Notes: a model not told the origin generated them from the letters alone. Positions 34,247 to 45,265 are shown, numbered from the stretch's first letter. The stretch is DNA of 64,000 nt from Siphonodentalium dalli (GCA_032622095.1 CP136069.1:202104690-202168689); one strand, 5' to 3'. Program-made: numbers and translations.

Positions 34247-34711
34247 TTTGATAGGGTGTAAAGATTCGGCGTTGCCATGGATACTCTGTGGATTTGTGTA
34301 GTCCAGTGTCCTCATGAGATGAGCTATGTAGGTCGTCGCCAATAGCAACACGTCTAATTTGGACAGTTTTGTGTTAGGAGGCACCGATGGTAGTGTTTTC
34401 TGTAACTCATGGAAAGCGACGCGCAATGTCTTAACACGAGTTCGCTCCCTCGCAGCGTTGTTTGACACAGGTCTGCATTTAACACGAGTTCGCTCCCTTG
34501 CAGCGTTGTTAGACACAGGTCTGCATTTCCTTCGCCTTGTGTGTTCACTGGTGACGCCACACTCTTGTGAGAGTCTACCCATGTTACGTGTATTAGTGTC
34601 GTTTCTCGTATAAGCTATCCTAAACATTTTGTGTTGAGGTAACACATACTTTCGCGTGGGGATAGCGTCACTTTCAAGCATAAATTGCTTTATCATTTCT
34701 TCACAATCCGT
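34247..34711 (-). CDS. TCF24: TCF24-like bHLH transcription factor, bHLH exon
   Basis: Minus-strand exon, open throughout. The first in-frame ATG is 34694-34696, giving 150 codons here and 212 residues with the distal exon. A strong acceptor (ttttttcttggattatctacag) ends at 34712, in phase, so an upstream exon may add an N-terminus or 5' UTR; a stop precedes it at 34736-34738. Counting from that ATG, the basic region is at about 57-90 ([10 protein letters not shown], with the DNA-contacting ERxR), helix 1 at about 91-104, loop SVPPNTK, and helix 2 at about 111-131 ([17 protein letters not shown]). The wording [27 protein letters not shown] is the TCF23/TCF24 subgroup, closer to TCF24. The exon ends LHPIK|GTAAGT. 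Family members are nuclear and act in bHLH dimers. Oddity: a 16-codon tandem duplication of the basic region. Confidence 0.92.
34433..34528 (-). repeat. 48-bp in-frame duplication of the bHLH basic region
   Basis: Two adjacent 48-bp units (34481-34528, 34433-34480) each encode [16 protein letters not shown]. They differ at only two positions, both third-codon and synonymous (Ser TCT/TCA, Ala GCA/GCG). The second unit runs on into helix 1 (KTLRVAF), so it is the one in the canonical position. The first would extend the basic helix by 16 residues. Confidence 0.95.
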
Positions 34712-34738
34712 CTGTAGATAATCCAAGAAAAAACATCA

Positions 34739-35563
34739 CGGAAGATAATTCTAAAATGTATTTTTAACTGCGTTTATCCGCCAATCATGTTTTTTGAAAA
34801 GGTACCGCACTAACTTGGCACCATTCCTTTTCATAGGGATCTCGCAATGGACAAAGGAAAATGGTCAGCCTTCCAAGTTCGACGGTTTTTCTTGTATTCC
34901 ACATCGAATGGTCGTAATCTCGGAGATTTAAACTTCAAACGAATATCACACTTTGCGGGGTTTATGATACTGTAGCTTTTGTGTTGTTCCTGTAAGAGTC
35001 GGCGATCTGCGATTGGTATGGAAGATTCTATTGTAACAAACGGACATGTTTATCGTCCATTAAGTTATCATTCCACAAAGTTCTGACGCCTCCAGACGCC
35101 TCCGGTTATTTGTGTTGAATAGAGTTATCGTTCGCGATGCCTTTATGTGCGACCTCGTGTTTATCAACCATTAAGATATCAATCTGCTTATTTTTTGGCT
35201 TGTCTCTGGATTCGTTCGCACTCAGTTACTACCACTTAGATTCCCGAAGGGATAGCACGTGCGTGAGCAGCTTTCTCCATACGTTTTAGCTAAGGGTTAG
35301 GGTTAGAGTTGGTGTCAGTGTCAGTGTTAGTTGCTACCACTGAGCTACCCGAAGGCATAGCACATGTCCCATACCCGAAGGGATAGCACGTGCTATGCGT
35401 GTTCTCCGTGGGAAGTAGTGCGTTTAAATGGAAATACTTAAAGCGATATTTAACATACATGGCTCATTTGAACCTAAAATCATATGTATACCTAATTTGA
35501 TAGCAGAGGAAATGAGGTTGACACCTATGGCAAGCCAAACCGTTATTTAATATTAATATTACT
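34739..35563. other. upstream flank of the TCF24-like exon
   Basis: No recognised 5' exon or promoter. A small patch at about 35225-35400 repeats ccgaagggatagcacgtgc three times, in forms with cacgtg E-box-like cores. It also contains two TTAGGG-like units (agggttagggttag). Sequence from 35420 on is AT-rich. Confidence 0.45.
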
Positions 35564-35717
35564 TAAGTAAAATAAAATGACACTTTATTTTACTTAAGTG
35601 AAATAAAATCATATTTTATTTTACTTAAGTAAAATAACGGTCATTTTTTATTTCACTTTTTGTTTTACTTAAGTAAAATAAAATGTCATTTATAAAGTTT
35701 CATTTTATTTTACTTAA
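35564..35717. repeat. array of ttttacttaagtaaaa palindromes
   Basis: Five copies (one partial) of the palindrome tattttacttaagtaaaata in about 150 bp, separated by short AT spacers such as aaatgaca and cattt. Confidence 0.88.
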
Positions 35718-36553
35718 GGGGATGGCAAAGTTTGGTCAAGATGGCCACCGCGGATTGCACCCTACCTCCAGATGATCAATAATTACTCACCGGCCATAGA
35801 ATGGATAAACTTATTATTTTTCACACATAATAATCAATAATAAACAAAGATCTTGTCATTAGTAGAGAAATTTTAGCTGTTAGAATTTACTCGCGGTAGA
35901 GTGACAAAAAATCATGTCCCCAAACGGTGTTTCTCCAGTTCCAATGGTTAACTTTTTGCACAAACTGAACAGTCAAAAATGCTATGTAACTGAACATAAT
36001 GTGTTTGTTTCTTTGAAAGGTTTGGTCAGGAATTCCCCATATCAATTGGTTCCAGTTTGGTATTCGGAAATTAACAGTCACGTATTCTTCGCTGCGCGGA
36101 CAGAAAATCAGTGCATGCCATGTTCACACATGCATGCGTATCCACACCTGGATTAGGGTGATATATATATAACATGTGCAATATTTATATACGGACTACG
36201 AAATCCTTGTAAATATAAGATTTATCGAAGTGAAAGAGAAATTATTTCACAAACACATCGACATATTACCATCCTCATCGGAATGTGACGGGGCGAGTGT
36301 TGGTTTGAGGTCTGATTCCGTCGGGCCGTAAACTGTCGCTTTAAGACAATGATAGTGTGAGAATTAAGACGGTATATTTCTACCAGAGCTCACCAGTCAT
36401 ACTTCCTAGATGACTTTGTCACCGGTCGGGTATACTGGTACTGCTCTGTGGTTTTCTATATTTAGTGCGGGGTTTTCCAGCCAAAATGGCGAAACCGATC
36501 GCCCCAAAGTCAAATTTCCGATGTCCTTTGAGAACAATTACCGCACTAATATC
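35718..36553. other. unassigned sequence
   Basis: Overlapping frames on both strands at 35887-36156 (80 and 64 codons) have no recognisable domain, and I do not call them. The rest has no features. Confidence 0.45.
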
Positions 36554-36935
36554 TTAACCCTTTAACCAACAAAACCGGCCAAATAAAGCTTCAACAGCCT
36601 AAAATATCTTCGGTCTGTCTCAATAGAACCATACAAATATGGATATTATTGGAACCGGCTCCTTGACCACATTGTGATAGTTACAGTTATGCCCCGTGCC
36701 AATGCATTCTCTTATATATGCGAGTCGACCATATGTCGCCTCGCATATATAAGAGAATGCATTGGCCTAAAAAAAATCTTCTTTTTACCATTTTTTCTTA
36801 CATTCTTTAACAATTTTATAATTTTTAATGTGTTAAGCCAATGCATTCTCTTATATATGTGAGGCGACCTATGGTCGACTCGCATATATAAGAGAATGCA
36901 TTGGCACAGGGCCGTTCTGTTGGGTAAAGGGTTAA
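36554..36935 (+). mobile_element. piggyBac-like MITE with two hairpin modules (copy 2)
   Basis: TTAA at 36554-36557 and 36932-36935. Left end ccctttaaccaacaaaaccgg; right end gttctgttgggtaaaggg. Modules at about 36701-36769 and 36837-36905. Each carries a private substitution (catatgtcgcc; tatatgtgagg), so the copies are not fresh clones. Nearly identical to copy 1 across the spacer. Confidence 0.92.
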
Positions 36936-38157
36936 AGGCAGAATGGAGAACTAGAGCGTCTTTGTTGACAATTTTCGCAAGCTACTCGTCAAAATTGCAG
37001 CAAATTAGAAGTCTTTGTGGTTACAATACACCAAATACAAATTAGTAGAGTGATTTCCCCTGGCACTACCAAGCTAGGATCAGCATAAAAACAATTATGG
37101 CAGCTGAATGGTCAATGATACATGGATGAAAAGTGCACGAAAAAATGCACAAACGTGTTTTCCGTCGAGAAACATCAAATATAACCATATGGTGAACGGT
37201 TATGGCTGGGCAAATGGCGAATAATTTATGGGAGGTGTTTGTGTTTTTTTCGATGTCATTTTTTCCTCAGTTTTAAGGGTAGTGTGACGTTTGTCAAGCT
37301 GCATTGTGATCCACCACGTTTACAAGTACTTTTGGGCACATTTCCGTGTGTCTAAAAGGACGCTCTTTAATTTTAAATACTCGTGCAGGGTCAAAGCTTT
37401 CCTGCGAATACAGGCCAGCGGAATTTGTTAACACTGAGGCCTATGTAAATCATTTGGTGTATTGTAATCTTGTGTTGGCATGACAATGTCCTCCAAGTGC
37501 GTTGTTGTTGATAAAATAATCGGAGAACCAAATCACACCGTTTCGCAATATAGTTCTTTGGTTCTAGTGGGACGAAATTTGTTCGATGTTGTGTGTGCTA
37601 ATCGAGGGCAACGTGTTGCAATGTTCGCTTAATATATATATATATATATTAATATCGCGGAAGTCCACCAAATGTGGGTAAACTGTCGCTGGTATAGTCA
37701 CGATCTTACCGAATCATCAAGGCGTGTAAACCCTACATGGATTTTGATTGTTTACCTGTGTATTGCACTCATCTGAGTACAGGTACACCAATGACGCACT
37801 CAACTGGGTCTCACTGCACGAAATATGTTTATGGTCGTAAGCAGGTAGGATAAGAAACGATAAGGGCTCAGCTAATGCACTAAGTGGATGGATATCAAGG
37901 TGGCTATCAGGTGACTGACAATACGCATGGATGGGTATCAAGGGAGGCTATCGGGTGACTGACATAACGCGTGAATTAAAATCAAGGGAGAAATCGGGCG
38001 ACTGATAAAATGATCTACCCTTGGGTCAATCATGTGTCGGTGTTGCCAACGTGCTGGTGTGAGTTGAATAACGGTTAAAGTACGCATTAACTTACCATCA
38101 CACACACATTCAGAGTACCAATGAACTGCGTGGCTTGTACCTTGGCACCATAGTCAC
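36936..38157. other. unassigned sequence
   Basis: A (ta)n run lies at about 37631-37650. Short repeats of tatcaaggwggctatc.ggtgactgac occur at about 37890-37965. No gene supported. Confidence 0.45.
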
Positions 38158-38285
38158 AGGCTACACGCAATTAATTATATAGAGTTATATACGCTTCTTG
38201 AATTTGTGTCGGGGGGAAAACTCGAGTCAGCATAAACACAAATGATGGCTGCTGATTGGTTGATTACCTTTGAAAGAAAATTCGT
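38158..38285. repeat. diverged direct repeat, first copy
   Basis: ggctacacgcaattaattat, agagttat, and ctcgagtcagcataaacaca recur about 400 bp downstream at 38558-38662, with many changes. Confidence 0.6.
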
Positions 38286-38557
38286 AACTAGTTTTAAAAG
38301 TTAGACATATGCATTTATATCGTGTGCGTCATGCATGAGAGTCGTGTGTTACAAATAAAATTATTATTTAAAAAACGTGAATTTTGGGTGTGGTCACATT
38401 TCCTGGCATAATATTCCCATTAACGAGTAGATGGATTAAAGCATCTACGTAAAAGTGTGTAACAGAATGGCCAATGGCCGCTAGATTTCAATTGTATCAC
38501 TTCGTGCGTCAAATTGGCGCGGTTTCCACGATGAGAGTTCGGTTACATTTCAATTAT

Positions 38558-38662
38558 AGGTTACACGCAACTAACTATATAGAGTTACGATTCTTGAAAT
38601 TGTGCAGGAAACCTCGAGTCACAAAACAAAACATATCGCTGCTGATTTATTATCTTTGAAAA
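38558..38662. repeat. diverged direct repeat, second copy
   Basis: Matches 38158-38285: ggttacacgcaactaactat, agagtta, cctcgagtcacaaaacaaaa, gctgctgatt. Possibly a decayed local duplication. Confidence 0.6.
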
Positions 38663-39126
38663 CCCTAGCCTATACGTAAATATGGCGATATTGTTTGTTT
38701 CAAATTGTGTGGATGGTCAGGAAGAGTATGGCCGTGTCCCGAAGTTATGGAAGGGGTCTCGGTATATTAATGATCCTTATGTGTGTGCAGTAAATGGGGT
38801 ATATATATTTGCGAAAATGCAAGATATTTTTTTAAATACAATAAATGGCGCTTTTGTTGTCAGCAAAATGGTGTATCGGATGATATTCTAAGGGGAAATG
38901 TACCACTTAAAGTTCAAATATCCTCAACCAATCGCCGGCGGGACTAGTACTTATACAGTAACGACTGTCGCCTATACGGGACATACTTAGTTGTTTAAAT
39001 GGTAACCCAGAATGACACACTGGCGAAACGCCATATTTTAATTTGGTCAGCAAAACAATTGAACTGGAATCCTGAGTACCCATATAACCATTCTCGTATA
39101 TATTCGAGTCGCCCAGTGGGTGCCTC
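38663..39126. other. unassigned; left half of a split hairpin module at its end
   Basis: No gene. At 39088-39125 the sequence attctcgtatatattcgagt, then cgcccagtggg, resembles the 69-bp hairpin module. Its other half (cctcgcttatataagagaat) stands at 40105-40125, just beyond the next element. Confidence 0.5.
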
Positions 39127-40099
39127 CAGTGACGTGGCTAGAGCGTCTCCGTGGGGGGGGGTGCCCATGCACTTTGGAAATTGCAACTGCACCCCCCTTG
39201 AATCCGACCAAACACAAGTTTTGCATAATTCCATTTGCAACCCTCCTCTTGCACCCCAATGCCTAATAGCCTATACATTCTTCATAAACCATGTTTCTGT
39301 ATACCTGGTATGAGAACATTCAGATATTTGAACCTGAAAATTGCATAAATCCTAACATCTTGTTGTCCATCAAATGCACATGGCTATGGACAAGAGTCGG
39401 CCCGGTGTGAGAAAATTTTGAAAACCGAATAAGAAATTCGCAAAATCCTAGCATCCAGACTGGCTTCCACCTTTCCAAGTGTTGGAAATTTCAAACCTCA
39501 TAATCACCCTTAGGTTGGAAAATTCTCCAATTGATGACCATTTCAGTCCACAATTTTGACCAATTGTAGTAAAATATTGTTTTCTTAAACTATTTCGCAG
39601 TTTTTATTGACCAGGCGTGAGGGAACATGACACACCGGGTCGACCATGGTTCTGCTCGGTGTGTGAAAATTTTAAATCTGAACAAGAAAATCGCAAAATC
39701 TACCATCTTGATGAAATGTAGGACAATATTGATTTCTTAAATTATCTAGCAGTTTTTTGACTGGCAACGGGGGAGGGACCAGGTTACAAGCTTTCCAAGT
39801 GTTGGAGATTTCCAACCTGATACCCCCCCCCCCCCCCAAGGTTTGAAAATTTCCAACCGATGGCGATTTCAGTTCAAAATGTTGAACAAAAGTAGGAAAT
39901 TATCCAAATATTGGTCAACAAAATAAATCTTCCCACTAAATTGTTTGAAAATCAAACTACAAGAATATTTTCAACCTAGTTTTGTTGTGAAATTTCCAAC
40001 CAATGATGTGTCAGGTATGAAATTTCCAACTGTTGAAGATTTTGACCAAAGTTGTGGAGTGAACACCCCCCCCCCCCAACCCCTGTCGCCACGACCCTG
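39127..40099. mobile_element. element with CAGkGACGTGGC ends (copy 1), inside a hairpin module
   Basis: Left end cagtgacgtggctagagcgt, right end cccctgtcgccacgaccctg, inverted to one another. The inside is G/C-run rich near the ends and has repeated motifs ggttggaaaatttccaac and gaccaaa.tgtag. Relatives at 43898-44348 and 57060-57367. The flanks are the two halves of one hairpin module, so it inserted there. No coding. Confidence 0.7.
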
Positions 40100-40592
40100 T
40101 GATCCTCGCTTATATAAGAGAATGTTTTAGCAAATTTCATGGAAGCGTTAAATAATAAAAAGTTCTATTTATGTCCCATGTTGTTCTTAATTATTATTGT
40201 ATAGACGTTTATGAGTTTTCGCTTTTACCCCAATGTGAGCCTCACAGAGATGGAAGCAAGCACCACGGAGTGTCGTCTGCTCCAGTATATGTGGGGCTCT
40301 CTATCGGTTACATCTACCCACTGCGAGTGTATTTAAGGAAGTATTCAGGGTCCCATGCCATTTTTTTGTACGAAACATTTTTTACTTTTTATTCGGTTCC
40401 TATTGTATATACAATAACCTGTTTGGAACAAGAAATTCTACAAGTAAGACGCGATTTAGATATTGTATTTTCTATGCATTTATTTCATACAGCTTCGATG
40501 TTTCAAAGGGATTTTTAAAGATATTTTTTTGGTATTTATTGGTCCATGCAGTTCAATTTTGTCCAACAGAACAAAGCAGAAAACAATGTTAA
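40100..40592. other. unassigned sequence
   Basis: It starts with the right half of the split module. A 115-codon plus-strand frame (40171-40518) has no recognised domain. Its part gtgtcgtctgctccagtata, then tgtggggctct, is shared with 60577-60618 inside another element, so it is more likely repeat than gene. Confidence 0.45.
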
Positions 40593-41125
40593 AGGTACTC
40601 AATCCGATCAGACGCTCCTAAATTACTATTTCCTTGGCTTCGGGGGTAAAAATATTTGATTCGAGTCGTGGAACCCACCCATCAAAGCTCAGAGTGATCA
40701 GATATCGATTTTTGAAGTTTGTTATTTAAGAACTAATAACATCTGTATCGAAATCTTCGTAAAAGTGTTATTTACTCACAACCCAACAATCTGTTTATTT
40801 ATCAATTGTTTGGGGCACAGAAACACCCGGTGAAATGGATGGTCTTGGTCAAAATTGCGGATGAAGATGGATAACTCTAATTTGACCAAGACCAATCCAA
40901 TTTCACGATGAAGATTGATAAATAACAGATTGTTGGGTTGTGAGTAAATAACACTTTTACGAGATTTCGATACAGATGTATTAGTTCTTAAATAACAAAC
41001 TTCAAAAATCGATATCTGATCACTCTGAGCTTTGATGGGTGGGTTCCACGACTCGAATCAAATATTTTTACCCCCGAAGCCAAGGAAATAGTAATATGGG
41101 GACCCTCTGATCGGATTAAGTACCT
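40593..41125. mobile_element. foldback MITE, TTAA family (copy D, near-complete palindrome)
   Basis: TTAA on both sides (40589-40592, 41126-41129). The left arm (aggtactcaatccgatcaga ... aatcgatttttgaagtttgt ... acatctgtatcgaaatc, discontinuous) is mirrored almost to the centre near 40850. The whole 533-bp element is one long hairpin with about 240-bp arms. Best-preserved member of the family at 7035, 9993, 25605 and 44684. No protein coding. Confidence 0.93.
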
Positions 41126-41178
41126 TTAAACTAAATGTGATATATTGTTCTAACTTGACGTCTGGAACCCTGTGTGGC

Positions 41179-41262
41179 TCTTTAAGAACTAATAACATCT
41201 GTATCGAAATCTTCGTAAAAGTGGTATTTACTCACAACCCAACAATCTGTTTATTTATCAAA
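41179..41262. repeat. extra copy of the inner part of foldback copy D
   Basis: tttaagaactaataacatct and on to ctgtttatttatcaa repeats 40726-40805 in the same orientation with one change (gtggta for gtgtta). It lies 50 bp beyond the end of copy D. Confidence 0.85.
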
Positions 41263-41735
41263 TATTGAACTAATGGCTTTCTTCGTTTGATACGGATCTG
41301 AGTTCCCGCTGGGACAATTAGGAATATTTCGAGATTCCGATAAGGCGAGAACTAGGGGACGATGTGCGGTTATACAAACAGATTCCGATAAGGCGAGAAC
41401 CAGGGGAAGATGTGCGGTTATACAAACAGATTCCGCGTTTTTGCGGATAAAAATATCTGCACGATAAACTATAGTTTCTCCGTCAGCTATTCTCAGCTAT
41501 CTCCTCGGTTTGTTATCTGACAAGTGAGCGTGATACGATATGTGTAATATTCTACATAATATAAAGTCCTCGATGCTGTAAGCATCCTTTTAAATTCTCC
41601 AGATCAAATGTTCATTAAATAAATATAAAGAGCGCGGATTTTAAACATGTCCTGCCCTAACACCCCATGACGCTCAGCTGCAGTGCGCCTGTCTACCATA
41701 AAATAACAAGACAACCATAACCAGAATTGGTAACT
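41263..41735. other. unassigned sequence with a 49-bp direct duplication
   Basis: gattccgataaggcgagaac, then the rest up to gcggttatacaaaca, occurs twice head to tail (about 41334-41430). The end (about 41711-41735) is dispersed family 5 sequence interrupted by the next element. Confidence 0.6.
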
Positions 41736-42273
41736 AGGTCAGGCACATCCTGAATTCCACTATTATAGTGGTATTCCACTTTTATAGTGGGATACGGCTA
41801 TAACATATTCATATTTCCTTTATTTGCACCGGTACAGTATATAGACGGCGCATACCAGTGCACAGCCAAATATCACACTTAACAATATCGCAGCGAATGA
41901 ACAAAATTCCGACCAAATTCGTTTTGCAGTCTTTTTGCGCCAGCTTTGTTATTCAATAGTATTATAATAATACTAATATATGTCTATCTAATTGACACTA
42001 ACATGATGACTCAATCGCTCCTTCATAACAACATTTCAACTAATTGCATGCTAATTGAGTTGGTTCTAGTGTGCCATCATGATTAATCATTCTCCTGGAA
42101 AACATATATGTATGATACCGAATTAGTGCGACACTGATTTTGAATAATATTTGTGTGAAATATCATTTTGGATTATCCCTCTTTTATCATAATTACAAAA
42201 CGGTAATGGGCATATACCACTATAATAGTGGAATATACCACTATAATAGTGGAATTCAGGATGTGCCTGACCT
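41736..42273. mobile_element. MITE with AGGTCAGGCAC ends (copy 2), inserted in family 5
   Basis: Ends aggtcaggcacatcctgaat and attcaggatgtgcctgacct. The flanks read ggtaac on the left (41729-41734) and ggtaac on the right (42274-42279). In the uninterrupted family 5 copies (34.07, 25.23 kb) the same place has a single gttacc (inverted), so the direct repeat is the target duplication. Same subterminal ccactattatagtgg palindromes as copy 1. Confidence 0.92.
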
Positions 42274-42800
42274 GGTAACGCGCTCAAGATCATATATTAT
42301 ATACACATGTTTGTAATTATAGAATATAAAATATATTGGTTTCGCGAATGACCAGCTCCGAATTCCGTTAAAATAACAATAACAACCAACACCTAATTAA
42401 CGAACCGGTGGCCGACTCGGTCGTCTCCGACCACAACTCCCAGTGGGCGGCAGAACGAAAAATGTCTATAAAAGTTGAAATCAACATTATTGACATGATT
42501 GTGTAATAATGTAAAGGACAATAAACGAAATTGAAATTCCGAACTACACCTTTTACCAGATTAGGCCTCTGGGTCGCGCAGTTCGACTTTTAAATCCGTC
42601 CCAAAAATTCCCAATATCTATAAATAAAACGCCCAGCGTAAAGTCCAGCGGCCAGGCGAACAATAATTTTGATATTAGTATACACACGGCGCGCGTAATT
42701 AGATCGGACACGTGAGCCAATTAATATGATATTTCGATGACCAAATATCGACATGCAAAAGAGGAATTTTTTTATTGATCAAAATTAAATGTATATATTA
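42274..42800 (-). repeat. dispersed repeat family 5 (copy 2)
   Basis: 42283-42665 is the reverse complement of about 33715-34100 (gcgctcaagatcat ... ctataaataaaacgcccagc, discontinuous). 42702-42755 is in the same orientation as 33510-33560. So the family itself has an internal rearrangement between copies. Confidence 0.75.
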
Positions 42801-43015
42801 TATTGTAACAAAATTAGCAAAAATATGATCTCACACAAGCTCTTTCGTCCCCAGGCTATCAATAACTTGCACACATACTTTCACTCACCTGCTATTTCAC
42901 TCATCGTGACAAGTCTATAAATATACACGCTTCTGGTATACATATGAGCCCCACAAGCTATGCTAGACATAGATATAGTCAAATAGCTAATCGGTCCAAT
43001 ATTAATAAGATATTA

Positions 43016-43050
<35 letters not shown>

Positions 43051-43897
43051 CCCTTTCCTAAGTATAATAGGATCTTGATTAATGTAGAAATAAGTTAATT
43101 TCCTTTCATGGTGGATCAACTCGACGGTTCCTCGGCACTTATTCATCTGGCCAATAGGACTATACTTGTGAGTTTGAGAGATAAAGTTGGGTTTCGGTGG
43201 GAACGATATTTTGAAACATCATGGTTTGTTTGCTTCTGACTTTGTTTAAGAGCTGCTATGATTAAAAAGCTGTTTTTTGTGCCAACAATTTCTCCTGTAA
43301 ATATCTAGATTGTATTTCTGATATAAAGGACTTCAGTGATAACAAATCAGGATTAAATTTAGAGGATTTTTTAACACATGTTGTATTTTTGTCAGCCTGT
43401 AGCACAAATTACAAAACCGTTTCATATAAAGAGCGCCCATGCTCCCGTCACCCAAAAGCTGTCGATAGTTGTTATTTGTGACAATGGCGAGTTTGCGATA
43501 CCCGTCCGACGGGAACGGATAAGTCGGTGAACGTCGTCACGGTCACTTAGGTACTTTCAATTCAGCAAATAAAGCGATAACGAATTGAAATGGGTAGATG
43601 TGTCCCATTGACCGGTAGCCTTTCACTACGATTTTCTCACTCAAATGTCCATGAATTCCATGACATTCCAGTCAGCTATGCGTTAACCTATTTATAGGAA
43701 GATTTCATGGGCAAATATCATTGATAAAGTTGTAATTTTAACCCAGGATTTGTGTTCAAATTCTCGAGGCGGCTTCTGGTATTTAGATAAATACGGAAGG
43801 CCGATCTTTTCACTAACAACTTTGTTCACTGCTTTAATGACAGGTTTTGATTAATAGAGTGAGTAGATGATGCCATAGACGAAGTCTCGACCCATTT
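42801..43897. other. unassigned sequence
   Basis: A (ta)n run lies at 43019-43049. No gene supported. Confidence 0.5.
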
Positions 43898-44348
43898 CAG
43901 GGACATGGCTGTACATGTAGATGGTCGCCGCGTTAGGAAGAAGTGTCCACATTCGAATTTCTAACTACACCCCTTGAACCATGTCAAATTCACAAGTTTG
44001 CGCGTAGCGTAATTCCATTTGCACCCCCCATTGGCTCGCATCAAGCTTTCCAATTGATGGACATTTTGAGACCTGGCAGCCCCCCCCCCCCATGTTGGAA
44101 AAATACTAACAGTTTCTGACAGCCATTTCAGTCCAAATTGTGACGAAAAATAGGAAACTATGCAAATGTGGGTCCAAAAACTACAAATTCTCCACTAATA
44201 AATTGTTGGAAAATCAAACTACGAAACAATTTCAACCTATAGGTGTGAAATTTCCAACAAATGTTGTGTCAGGTATATCAAGTTTTCAAATATTGAACAT
44301 ATGACCAAAGTTGGGGGGGGTTGAGACACCCCTGTCGTCACGTCCCTG
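43898..44348. mobile_element. element with CAGGGACrTGGC ends (copy 2)
   Basis: Left cagggacatggctgtacatg, right acccctgtcgtcacgtccctg. The right half (ttggaaaatcaaactacgaa, caatttcaacctataggtgtg, tgttgtgtcaggtat) is shared with copies at 39.9 and 57.2 kb. Confidence 0.7.
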
Positions 44349-44683
44349 TCTCAACCTATTGAACCCATTGTACAAGGGCATCAATATAACGTGGATTTAT
44401 TTATGTATTGTACATTTGAATACAACCGTTTAGTTACTTTATCGTATGTAGGTGGGGACTGATTTCTCATTTTAATATATATTTACTATTTGAATGGTCA
44501 TGGTGCATTTGAACCACAATACTGGTGTATATCGTAGTGGGGAAAATATATGTCGCCAAAGACACGAAATACCTATACATACTCTACAAAATATAAGCAT
44601 AATCAGAGCGAGAGCTGTTTTATGTGTTTCGCACAAAAGTGAAGCAATCTTTTCTGGGCCACAAATAAGTACAGATTTCAAGA

Positions 44684-44819
44684 AACAACAAACTTCAAAA
44701 ATCGATATCTGATCACTCTGAGCTTTGATGGGTGGGTTCCTCGACTCGAATCAAATATTGTTTTACCCCCGAAGCCAAAGAAATATTAACTTGGGAGCAT
44801 AAATCCGGATTATGCATCT
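44684..44819. mobile_element. foldback MITE fragment (copy E, right end only)
   Basis: From aacaaacttcaaaaatcgat to ggattatgcatct, then TTAA (44820-44823). It matches the right arm of copy D. The left half is missing, so this is a truncated element. Confidence 0.85.
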
Positions 44820-44823
44820 TTAA

Positions 44824-45265
44824 TATGACTAAATATTCCCCAACTAAAATAAGAACAAATGAGGTCTTATATCTAACTGAAAGTAAGTGGAGGACAATAT
44901 TAGAACCTTGGTCTAAAACAATACATTTTACACCGAATATGGGTTGGAAAATTTAACTATAACGTAATTGTATATTTGAGCTACCATAATCTATTTTCTA
45001 AGTTTAAAATTTCCAACCGATTTATACTCAACACTATCGATCTATGACTTGCAGAATCCAATTTTTGGAAATGTTACCAATAGGGGGATGAAAGAAGAGC
45101 ATAATCCACATACAGCTGCCACCTCGTCCTTGATGAAAGCAACTGATTATCCTGGGGCTCATCTAATCTAAATAAAAAATGCCAACAATCCATAACGCTA
45201 AGTATAACTTCGGCCAATAAAGCGAATAACAATCTATCTATATCATAATATCCTTTTTGTTGCGG
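44824..45265. other. unassigned sequence
   Basis: No gene or element recognised. Confidence 0.45.

Noticed and set aside
34354-34613. Other-frame and opposite-strand open frames over the bHLH exon
   Set aside because: They are shadows of the real bHLH frame and their open length comes partly from the 48-bp duplication.
35285-35310. Interstitial telomere repeat
   Set aside because: Only about two TTAGGG-like units are present, too few to call.
40171-40518. A 115-codon plus-strand frame
   Set aside because: Part of it is shared with non-coding transposon sequence at 60.6 kb, and it has no recognised domain.
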